This document shows positions 1-5,847 of a stretch of DNA of 5,847 bases, in pieces. Below the pieces are notes generated by a model. The model was not told where the DNA came from, ran no database searches, and saw only the letters and a program-made list of their open reading frames with translations. The number at the start of each line of letters is the position of its first letter. Within the stretch, counting starts at the first letter, position 1. A program made the position numbers and the translations under genes. Source of the DNA: Thermodesulfobacteriota bacterium (GTDB lineage Bacteria; Desulfobacterota; Desulfomonilia; Desulfomonilales; Desulfomonilaceae); contig JAUPKT010000347.1 of the NCBI GenBank assembly GCA_030837305.1, positions 1-5,847 on the forward strand, written 5' to 3'.

Positions 1-1875
1 CACGGGACATTGTTGCTTGATGCTGCTTTGGAGGCCGGGGTTTTCATCCGTGCTGCTTGTGGAGGCTCCGGAGGCTGTGGTCAGTGCAAGGTAAAAGTGC
101 TGAACGGCCCCGTAGAAGCCTTGATGGTTGAAAAGGTCCACGCAGCAGCCCGAGCTGCCGGTTATGTCCTTGCATGCCAGACACGGGCTATGGGTGACGT
201 GTCCATCGAAATACCATTGGCCAAGGTCGGTCGGAAGGTCATCCCCAGGGATGAAGCCGAGCGCATGAGATTGACTGCGCAGCCGATGGAATCTCCCATC
301 ATCCCTGACATTGATGCGATGACCGTGCGAGTGTTCATGCATCCGCCGGCTCCGTCAGTTCATGACAACGTGAGTGATGACGAGCGCATCATGAGAACAC
401 TCAAAATTGATCACGAAATATATCCCGTGGTAGCCGAATTGAGCCTTTTGAAAAAGTTGCCCTATGAAGTGAGAAAAGGAGATTGGGAGTTCACGGCATT
501 TCTGGACGTGGAGAGTTGTCAGGACACGGGACGACCTTGGTATCGATTGGCTCGAGTCGAATCAGGTCGTGCTCCATACCCTGCGATAGCCTTGGCGGTT
601 GACATCGGAACTACCTCACTATGGGGAGAGCTTGTGGAAATCGATACAGGTCGAGTCCTGGCGAGAGCATCGAGATACAACCCCCAGATAGCCATGGGCG
701 ACGACGTCATAAGCCGCATTGTTTATGCATTGAAGAAGGATGGTCTTGAAAAGCTTCAGGCACAGGTTGTGAAGGGTCTGAATGAAATTATCGAGGATTG
801 CTTAAGACAGCTCCAGATGCCGGTTCAGGCCATCAACTACATGGTCGCGGCCGGTAACACCGTGATGACTCATTTGTTTTTGGGGCTGTATCCGAAGTAT
901 CTCAGGGAATGGCCGTACGTACCGGCGGCCCAGTTAATTTCCCCCGTGCGATCATCCGAACTGGGACTTCTCCTTCCTCCGGAATCTTTTGTCCAAGTAT
1001 TTCCTGGAGTAGCCTCGTATGTGGGTGGCGACATAGTAAGCGGCGTTCTTGCCAACGGCATGTGGAACGATGAACAGATGACGCTGTTCATCGACATAGG
1101 CACAAACGGTGAAATTGTTGCCGGAAACAAAGACCTCCTCATGACGGCCTCTTGTTCTGCCGGTCCTGCGTTCGAAGGAGGGGGACTGGAATTTGGAATG
1201 AGGGCGGCTCCCGGCGCCATAGAGGGGATCCTCATTGACCCGGAAACATTTGAGCCTATGATCAGAACCATTGATTCTAAGCCGGCTCTTGGTATTTGCG
1301 GTTCAGGAATCATCAACATCATTTCGCAGATGCTGAAAATAGGAATACTCAATCAAAATGGAAAGTATTCCTCGGACTTGAACACTTCGCGTATCAGGGA
1401 GGGGCGCAGTGGGCTCGAATACGTGATCTGCTGGGCCAAGGAGAGCGGATTGGATCAGGACATCGTTTTGACCGAAGTGGATCTCGATAACATCTTGCGA
1501 GCAAAGGCGGCCATGTTTGCCGGTTATACCTGTCTGCTAGGCAAGATAGGCCTCAATGTAGATGCGTTGGATCGAGTGATCATTGCAGGCGCTTTTGGGA
1601 GTTTCATCAACTTGGACCATGCGGTCACGATCGGTTTACTGCCGGACATACCTCGCGAGAAATTCTCGTTCATTGGAAACTCGTCTTTGAAAGGGGCTCG
1701 TTTATCCTGCATCGATCGCAAGCTTTTTCACAGGTCCAGGGAAATAGCTCACGCGATGACAAATGTGGAACTCTCGGAGGACCCGACCTATATGGACAAT
1801 TTCATGGCAGCCTTATTCCTTCCTCATACCAGGTTGGATTTGTTTCCGTCGGTGCATGTTGGGGCTTATAGATAA
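1..1875 (+). CDS. RACo-like corrinoid-activation protein: [2Fe-2S] ferredoxin domain plus ASKHA ATPase region (5' partial)
   Basis: Family role: RACo-type proteins hydrolyse ATP in the cytoplasm to reduce inactive Co(II) corrinoid proteins to Co(I), serving corrinoid-dependent methyl transfer. Seen here: the frame is open from base 1 (His-Gly-Thr-Leu-Leu), so the TTG at 10 is not the true start; by family comparison about 15-20 N-terminal residues lie outside the window. Numbering from that TTG, cysteines 17, 23, 26 and 56 give the C-x5-C-x2-C-x29-C spacing of plant-type [2Fe-2S] domains. A linker/middle region follows. The ASKHA part shows VDIGTTS (197-203), YNPQ...GDDVISRI (223-237), AAGNTVMTHL (280-289), LFIDIGTNGE (359-368), SAGPAFEGGG (383-392), GICGSG (428-433) and AGAFGSF (526-532). 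The C-terminus has the family's ALFLPHT...LFPS ending, so the 3' end is intact. Length fits the family's roughly 630-650 residues. RamA-type activators use [4Fe-4S] clusters instead and fit less well. Family assignment is firm; the substrate is unknown because no corrinoid protein is in view. Confidence 0.93.
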   Translation, partial: HGTLLLDAALEAGVFIRAACGGSGGCGQCKVKVLNGPVEALMVEKVHAAARAAGYVLACQTRAMGDVSIEIPLAKVGRKVIPRDEAERMRLTAQPMESPIIPDIDAMTVRVFMHPPAPSVHDNVSDDERIMRTLKIDHEIYPVVAELSLLKKLPYEVRKGDWEFTAFLDVESCQDTGRPWYRLARVESGRAPYPAIALAVDIGTTSLWGELVEIDTGRVLARASRYNPQIAMGDDVISRIVYALKKDGLEKLQAQVVKGLNEIIEDCLRQLQMPVQAINYMVAAGNTVMTHLFLGLYPKYLREWPYVPAAQLISPVRSSELGLLLPPESFVQVFPGVASYVGGDIVSGVLANGMWNDEQMTLFIDIGTNGEIVAGNKDLLMTASCSAGPAFEGGGLEFGMRAAPGAIEGILIDPETFEPMIRTIDSKPALGICGSGIINIISQMLKIGILNQNGKYSSDLNTSRIREGRSGLEYVICWAKESGLDQDIVLTEVDLDNILRAKAAMFAGYTCLLGKIGLNVDALDRVIIAGAFGSFINLDHAVTIGLLPDIPREKFSFIGNSSLKGARLSCIDRKLFHRSREIAHAMTNVELSEDPTYMDNFMAALFLPHTRLDLFPSVHVGAYR

Positions 1876-1891
1876 CGCCGGGCGAATGCAG

Positions 1892-1929
1892 CGCGTGGTG
1901 CTATGTCAGATCTTTTCCCGCACCACGTG
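1892..1929. terminator. Inverted repeat between convergent genes, possible bidirectional terminator
   Basis: Bases 1892-1901 pair with 1920-1929 as a 10-bp stem (nine Watson-Crick pairs and one G-T) around an 18-base loop. It lies at the tail-to-tail junction, 16 bases after the stop of the RACo-like gene and overlapping the last codons of the Lgt-like gene. Position favours a terminator serving both strands. Against it, neither side has a T-run after the stem and the loop is long, so a classical intrinsic terminator is not shown. Confidence 0.35.
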
Positions 1930-2955
1930 AAATGTCAGTTGGGCTGAAGTGACAGTTGACCTGCCTGTATAGACAAACACTGCAAAGCCGACACCTGCCA
2001 GCACAAGAAAGACCGCGGGATCCCATAAGAAGAGCATCCCATGCCTTAATTCCGCTCTTGGAGCAGGATCCGCCGGTATCGCTAAGAGGAAAAGCACGAC
2101 ACAAACGACCGACACCATCGCCATGACTTGATACGCCGAGATACGCCCTCCTCCTCTCCAATCAGCTCGAAGCGTTTCTGAGAATGCCCTCCAGGATTGT
2201 GTGATGAGCAAAGATGTCCCGAGCGCAGTTGCGTAATATCCTTTGAGATAGGCGAGCATGCTGATCAGCCCTACAGTGACAAGGCACACGGAAGTCAAGG
2301 CCTGAACCGGAATCACTTTATTCCCTTCCATGTCACCCTCATATGACACTTTCTTGGTTTTTCCGTAAAAGACAAAATGATAGGAATTGAATAATTTTTG
2401 CGCCCAGGGCTCGGTGGAATTCACTGGTTTTCCGTAACAGCATCCGAAGCTTATGCACGCAACTCTTCCGAGCCCTTCCCCAAAGGCATAGGCAATACTC
2501 ATGGCCGCAAGCGTCGGGATCAAGGGCAATCCCACTCCGGCGTGGCTGCTCAATACTTCGTTTGTCACCCATACAAGGAGTGGTGCAACAACGATTCCGA
2601 GAAAGGCTGTGCCGCCTATGGAAAGCGTGTGCTGCTTATTCTCAACTAACTGTGCGATCAATCGGGCGCATGGCAAACAGACGAGAAGGATCATCAATTG
2701 AAGGACCAAGATTGGCCATAGCGGAACGTGCAGCGCTCCCATGAGCACGAGCATAACTGCATTGGCCACGACTACTGCAAACGCAATCAGGAGCCCATAG
2801 TAGGTGACATTAAGTCCCTGCCACGTGGCTGGACCTGTTTTTACCACAGGCAGGGATGCTAAGATCTGCCAGCCCTCTCCGGGTAGCGTCTTAAATGCCC
2901 ACCTGAGAAACACCGCCAGGGCAATACCGAAGGCCCCTATAAGACATTCATCCAT
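1906..2955 (-). CDS. Lgt-family integral membrane protein (prolipoprotein diacylglyceryl transferase-like, divergent active site)
   Basis: A 349-residue, very hydrophobic protein with seven or eight likely membrane spans (around 4-18, 52-72, 78-98, 112-133, 145-160, 216-236, 273-293 and 308-329). Lgt landmarks in order are YYGL at 52-55 (Lgt Y26 region), SIGG at 112-115 (the Lgt H103 loop), GR at 163-164 followed by GCCYG at 171-175 (the Lgt R143 signature), IPVQ at 215-218, and R256/E260 in the last conserved helix region (Lgt R239/E243). Lgt moves diacylglyceryl from phosphatidylglycerol to lipobox cysteines at the inner membrane. Here, by hand alignment to E. coli Lgt, the loop histidine is missing and N146 and E151 are cysteines (C167, C172), while both key arginines remain. 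It therefore belongs to the GCCYG branch of the superfamily, and I would not assume lipoprotein activity. The ATG start is backed by a strong AGAGGAG site. It is the last gene of the minus-strand block, 42 bases after psd. Fold assignment is confident; the reaction is uncertain. Confidence 0.8.
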   Translation of the reverse strand: MDECLIGAFGIALAVFLRWAFKTLPGEGWQILASLPVVKTGPATWQGLNVTYYGLLIAFAVVVANAVMLVLMGALHVPLWPILVLQLMILLVCLPCARLIAQLVENKQHTLSIGGTAFLGIVVAPLLVWVTNEVLSSHAGVGLPLIPTLAAMSIAYAFGEGLGRVACISFGCCYGKPVNSTEPWAQKLFNSYHFVFYGKTKKVSYEGDMEGNKVIPVQALTSVCLVTVGLISMLAYLKGYYATALGTSLLITQSWRAFSETLRADWRGGGRISAYQVMAMVSVVCVVLFLLAIPADPAPRAELRHGMLFLWDPAVFLVLAGVGFAVFVYTGRSTVTSAQLTFHVVREKI

Positions 2956-2965
2956 CGCTGGTTAA

Positions 2966-2972
2966 CTCCTCT
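2966..2972 (-). promoter_or_regulatory. Ribosome binding site of the Lgt-like gene
   Basis: The minus strand reads AGAGGAG ten bases before the ATG at 2955-2953. This is the best Shine-Dalgarno match seen in the window and it fixes the start codon. It lies in the 42-base spacer after the psd stop, where no convincing promoter was seen, consistent with translation from a shared transcript. Confidence 0.7.
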
Positions 2973-2997
2973 AGGAATGTTGCTTGTGAAACACTCT

Positions 2998-3996
2998 TTA
3001 CCGTAGGGCCAGTGCAATCTCCGATCTGACCTCGACGTCGGTCTCTACAAGTGGCTTCCCTGCCAGCCCCTGTGAGAGTCGACTCTTCACATCTTGTCGA
3101 TGAAGGTTGCTCAGCAAATCAGATGAAAACTGCATGCGTTCCTTCTCAAACAAGAGAATGACCGTACTGCTGCCGGGCCGAAAAAGGCTTTTTGGGACCC
3201 CTTTTTCCAGGAACATCTCTTTATTGATGCGTCTTGGTGATTCGTAGCGGTATTGACTGTAACACTGAGCGATGTCCCCTATCATAAGAGCCACCACCTC
3301 GATCATCGCAACTAACCCGATGCGTGTTCCGTTCAGGACATCCGTGTCTATTATTGTTACGACACGTTTGTTTTTGGAGTACATGTCCGCCAGCGCCATG
3401 ACCGCAGAAGGATTGCACGAATGATAACCGCCCGGGACCACGTAGAAATCCACAACTTTTCCTGAGACAGGTGTGTGATTGTAGTGATATTTGTCGGGAG
3501 TCAACCTGAATACCGCAAAATCAGCATCCCGAAAAACGTCGACCCACAGGTGCTTATCAAGTCCCAGCAACTCCTCGAGACAAAAGAATTTTCTCTTTAT
3601 AAAGAGAATGGAATGGTCTTCCAAAGATCCTACGATGACTCTGGAATCTGCGGGAGAGGTGACGACATCCGGGTGGCCATCGAGAGGTCTGCATTCCCAG
3701 TACTTGATCTTTCGTTGGAAATAGGCCCTGGGCGTCTTGACGACTTCTTCCGGTTCCAGGCATTCACTCCAATCACGGTGGTCACGGATGAAACGCTTGT
3801 GAAAGCCTCGTAGGGGAATGTCGTAGTTGGCAGCTGCCAGCAGGGTGGACACTCTGGCGCTGGTGAGGAGATTGAATAGCGCAGGCGCGTTTTCTCTCAC
3901 CGGTGAGTAGATCATCCGGATAAGCCGATCTCCCAGAAACCGCTCATCTAGAATTTGACCCGTGGCTCTCTCTATGTATTGATGCGAAACATTCAA
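2998..3996 (-). CDS. psd: Phosphatidylserine decarboxylase proenzyme
   Basis: Decarboxylates phosphatidylserine to phosphatidylethanolamine at the membrane using a pyruvoyl group made by self-cleavage into beta and alpha chains. Seen in the 332 residues: SPADSR at 114-119 (D117 matches the catalytic Asp D90 of E. coli Psd), YHYNHTP at 170-176 (H171 and H174 match H144 and H147), GGYHSCNPSA at 189-198, and the self-cleavage region GSSTVILLF at 275-283, where S277 aligns with E. coli S254. The opening (QYIERATGQ...) and the NPSA...IEVVALMIGDIAQCY segment resemble the short clostridial archetype, which lacks a long N-terminal extension, so the TTG start at 3996-3994 gives a normal N-terminus. 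That TTG directly follows the TAA of the upstream gene in the same frame, so no longer start is possible; a GAGG lies ten bases before it. No phosphatidylserine synthase gene is in view. Oddity: Ser rather than Gly precedes the predicted pyruvoyl serine. Cleavage would leave a C-terminal alpha chain of about 56 residues. Confidence 0.93.
   Translation of the reverse strand: MNVSHQYIERATGQILDERFLGDRLIRMIYSPVRENAPALFNLLTSARVSTLLAAANYDIPLRGFHKRFIRDHRDWSECLEPEEVVKTPRAYFQRKIKYWECRPLDGHPDVVTSPADSRVIVGSLEDHSILFIKRKFFCLEELLGLDKHLWVDVFRDADFAVFRLTPDKYHYNHTPVSGKVVDFYVVPGGYHSCNPSAVMALADMYSKNKRVVTIIDTDVLNGTRIGLVAMIEVVALMIGDIAQCYSQYRYESPRRINKEMFLEKGVPKSLFRPGSSTVILLFEKERMQFSSDLLSNLHRQDVKSRLSQGLAGKPLVETDVEVRSEIALALR
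3591..3608. repeat. 18-bp perfect palindrome inside psd
   Basis: TTCTCTTTA is followed at once by its exact reverse complement TAAAGAGAA. It lies within psd codons for roughly residues 129-135 (Ile-Leu-Phe-Ile-Lys-Arg-Lys). It is perfect over nine base pairs with no spacer and does not extend further. It could be a protein binding site or a codon-usage coincidence; nothing else around it supports a function. Confidence 0.4.
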
Positions 3997-5847
3997 TTAG
4001 TTGTTGCCTCGCTTGAGGAGATATTCGGCACGATTCGCATTCCGATGTATCGTCAGGAGCGTCAAACGTATAAATGCCACCACATCGCCGAAAGAACTCT
4101 CGTTGTGGACCAGGGCTGGGCTTTCAGATTCAACAAATGATACCGGATCCTCGACCCCGGCGAATTTCAAAGCGGTGTTGGCACGCATTCCGTCACAGAC
4201 GTCGGTGTCCTTACTTAAGACGAGCACATCTTCCGAGAGAAAATGCAGCGCCTCCCTCATGTGATGTCGCATCAAATCGGTTCTGTAATAGTTCTCCGCT
4301 TCGCAATTGAATTCTTCGGCTCTCACCTGGAACACATTGTCGGCCCCCAGTTTCTTGAGAATGGCACTCTTCAGTTTACGTGCTGTAGATCTGTTCTCTT
4401 TGTCAGCCACCCTTTCGGTAAGATCTTGGATTGTGTCCTGCAATCCGAGCATATCTATGACATCAGCCCCTTCATTCAATAGTACCTGCAGGAGGGCCTT
4501 GCGAAAGTGACTGTGGTAGACCTTTATATGACCGGAATATCGACGGCTGTACCGTGTTCCCGTGGTGCGTTGAATAATGCTTTTGAGGAACACATTTCTG
4601 GTGTTCTCGTGGACATAGAATGATGAGAGTCCAATGGCACTCCCGAAGAATATTTGTCTTCTCTCGCTCTCAGTGGGAGGATCGTCCGGGATGTCACCAT
4701 GGCGCCACCGACCCTCCAGGACCAACTTAAACGCGAGTGCGGTAATCAGCGTTTGAAGATTGGCCGCATGACGCAAATCGTCGTTTATGGAATGGAAGAG
4801 ACTATAGTAACGACCCTCGAAACCGGAAAACCCTGCGAGAGAACACTCTCGGAGTCTGCACAAAAAATAGGGGGTTAACCTGGGATCAAATACCCCCAAA
4901 CTTAGCAGATCGCTCTTGAGTCTATCCCAATTGCCCAGACGGCCATCGAGGGCGGGACTCCTATTGGTGCTCATCAGTGAAACGAAATAGTCTATGAGTC
5001 TGAAATCCGGGACAAAATCCCCTCGAAGTCGAAAGACAGAGCTGATTGCTGAATCCAGCGACTTGAGACCAAAGGGGGTAAAGGATCGCCCCAGGATTTT
5101 CAGTCTTGCCTTTTGTTTCCAGCATGCCCAAAGCATCCGCAAGTGCGTGTAATCCAACTCATGGGGAAGAAAACCCAAGACCTTTTCCGGATGGAAATCG
5201 GAAAAATTAAGTCTATATGGGGCGGCGGTATAGGTCCCCACGAACAAGGGGAGAAAGTGCTCGATTACCTTTATGACGAGGTCTCCAATAAATTTTTCGT
5301 GGACCCGGGTGAACCCTGATTCATGGTCCGAAAGCAATTGCGTGAGTTTGAGGCTGCCCAGGCTGAGATGTGTCCCGTTGTTGGCGAGACTCGTGTTGGA
5401 CAAGGTCGGCAAGAACACGAGCTTCCGGGGCATGATGCCCGCCTCTCGAAGCTTTGCGGTTGCATTAAGCTGACTTCGACTCAGGACCTCGTGACACAGA
5501 TGCATATAGGCATGTTTGCTCTGCCCGTCATCCCATCCGGAGAGACACGGGCTCATGAAGAGTTCTCGGTAGAAAGAATCGGATACACAATCGTTAAGCT
5601 TTTTTTGACGAAGGGGAGGATGCGGAGACAAGTAGACCATGGCTTCTTGCCCGTTTGTCTTCAGTTCAAATTTGTGATTTGCGTAGAGGATGAGTAATTG
5701 TGTCAAGAGGTATCTTTGAGACGTCTCCTTGGCGACAGCTTTTCCCATCTGAGTCTGGACAAACAAGGGAGAGATGTAAAATGATACCGTTTCAGGGGAA
5801 CTGTTATCATTGAAGAATTTGTCCAATATACTGATTGCGGTTTGAAC
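3997..5847 (-). CDS. Large protein of unknown function upstream of psd (5' partial)
   Basis: I do not recognise this family. The first possible start in view is a TTG at 5826-5824 (609 residues), but it has no ribosome binding site and the frame stays open to the window edge with plausible coding sequence (VQTAISI before the TTG), so the true start probably lies outside. Numbering from that TTG: no signal peptide or clear membrane span, so probably cytoplasmic or peripheral. The protein is rich in His, Arg, Leu and aromatic residues. The most motif-like stretches are SNTSLANNGTHLSLGS (143-158), EKFIGDLVIK...EHFLPLFVGTY (177-199), FSDFHPEK..GFLPHELDYTH (208-228), a polar RWRHGDIPDDPP segment (373-384), and TGTRYSRRYSGHIKVYHSH (422-440). 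Residues 465-495 look helical and charged. The eight cysteines are scattered, with no metal-site pattern. It ends in TAA exactly where psd begins, so the two are almost certainly co-transcribed and perhaps translationally coupled. Dense histidines in conserved-looking patches suggest an enzyme; this is only inference. The composition and length argue for a real gene. Confidence 0.8.
   Translation of the reverse strand, partial: VQTAISILDKFFNDNSSPETVSFYISPLFVQTQMGKAVAKETSQRYLLTQLLILYANHKFELKTNGQEAMVYLSPHPPLRQKKLNDCVSDSFYRELFMSPCLSGWDDGQSKHAYMHLCHEVLSRSQLNATAKLREAGIMPRKLVFLPTLSNTSLANNGTHLSLGSLKLTQLLSDHESGFTRVHEKFIGDLVIKVIEHFLPLFVGTYTAAPYRLNFSDFHPEKVLGFLPHELDYTHLRMLWACWKQKARLKILGRSFTPFGLKSLDSAISSVFRLRGDFVPDFRLIDYFVSLMSTNRSPALDGRLGNWDRLKSDLLSLGVFDPRLTPYFLCRLRECSLAGFSGFEGRYYSLFHSINDDLRHAANLQTLITALAFKLVLEGRWRHGDIPDDPPTESERRQIFFGSAIGLSSFYVHENTRNVFLKSIIQRTTGTRYSRRYSGHIKVYHSHFRKALLQVLLNEGADVIDMLGLQDTIQDLTERVADKENRSTARKLKSAILKKLGADNVFQVRAEEFNCEAENYYRTDLMRHHMREALHFLSEDVLVLSKDTDVCDGMRANTALKFAGVEDPVSFVESESPALVHNESSFGDVVAFIRLTLLTIHRNANRAEYLLKRGNN
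4007..4010 (-). promoter_or_regulatory. Ribosome binding site of psd inside the end of the upstream gene
   Basis: The minus strand reads GAGG ten bases before the TTG start of psd. It lies within the last codons (Arg-Gly) of the unknown protein gene. The match is short, the spacing rather long and the start codon weak, which would fit coupling to translation of the upstream gene. Confidence 0.45.

Noticed and set aside
10..12. TTG as the true start of the RACo-like gene
   Set aside because: The preceding codons (His-Gly-Thr) fit the family's conserved N-terminal stretch before the [2Fe-2S] cysteines, and family members begin about 15-20 residues earlier.
870..1352. Minus-strand open frame of 160 codons opposite the RACo-like gene
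   Set aside because: It is antisense to the conserved ASKHA region. Its Pro/Ser/Met-rich translation mirrors the real gene and resembles no protein family.
1901..2161. Second minus-strand frame of 86 codons over the 3' end of the Lgt-like gene
   Set aside because: It overlaps the Lgt-like gene out of frame and its low-complexity Arg/Ser/Cys composition is typical of a shifted frame.
3475..3813. Plus-strand open frame of 112 codons opposite psd
   Set aside because: The opposite strand encodes the conserved Psd core, including the SPAD and YHYNH motifs, so this is a shadow frame.
4867..4899. G-run and C-run (GGGGG...CCCCC) that could pair as a hairpin
   Set aside because: It lies in the middle of a coding region with a long, unstructured loop and no T-run; probably chance.
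5323..5697. Plus-strand open frame of 124 codons opposite the unknown protein gene
   Set aside because: It lies wholly inside a much longer minus-strand gene, and no convincing ribosome binding site or recognisable domain was seen.
5824..5826. TTG as the true start of the unknown protein
   Set aside because: No Shine-Dalgarno sequence precedes it and the frame continues open with protein-like sequence to the window edge, so the gene is treated as 5' partial.

Overview
The window holds four genes in two convergent blocks and is almost entirely coding. The best guess for the host is an anaerobic bacterium, perhaps a Desulfobacterota (sulfate-reducing or syntrophic) lineage. The reasons are the corrinoid-activator (RACo-type) iron-sulfur protein on the left, GC content near 50% as judged by eye, and a short archetype of phosphatidylserine decarboxylase resembling the clostridial form. 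Nothing fixes the species.

Positions 1-1875 (+ strand) carry nearly all of a RACo-like protein. It has an N-terminal plant-type [2Fe-2S] domain followed by a large ASKHA-type ATPase region. It is cut at its 5' end by the window edge. Proteins of this family use ATP to drive low-potential reduction of Co(II) corrinoid proteins back to Co(I). The corrinoid protein or methyltransferase it would serve is not in the window.

Positions 1906-5847 (- strand, reading right to left) form a tight three-gene block. First comes a protein of at least 616 codons that I do not recognise, open at the right window edge. Next is a phosphatidylserine decarboxylase (psd), whose TTG start directly follows the stop codon of the unknown gene in the same frame. 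Last, after a 42-base gap and a good ribosome binding site, is a multi-spanning membrane protein of the Lgt (prolipoprotein diacylglyceryl transferase) family in which several catalytic positions of classical Lgt are substituted. The order suggests a membrane-lipid module: one enzyme makes phosphatidylethanolamine and a neighbour belongs to a family that uses phospholipids as donors. This is inference from gene order and family membership.

The two blocks meet tail to tail with only 30 bases between stop codons. A 10-bp inverted repeat spanning that junction is the only candidate for a shared terminator. There are no RNA genes, CRISPR arrays, insertion sequences or phage signs that I can see. 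There is no non-coding stretch over 300 bases; the longest is the 42-base psd to Lgt-like spacer.
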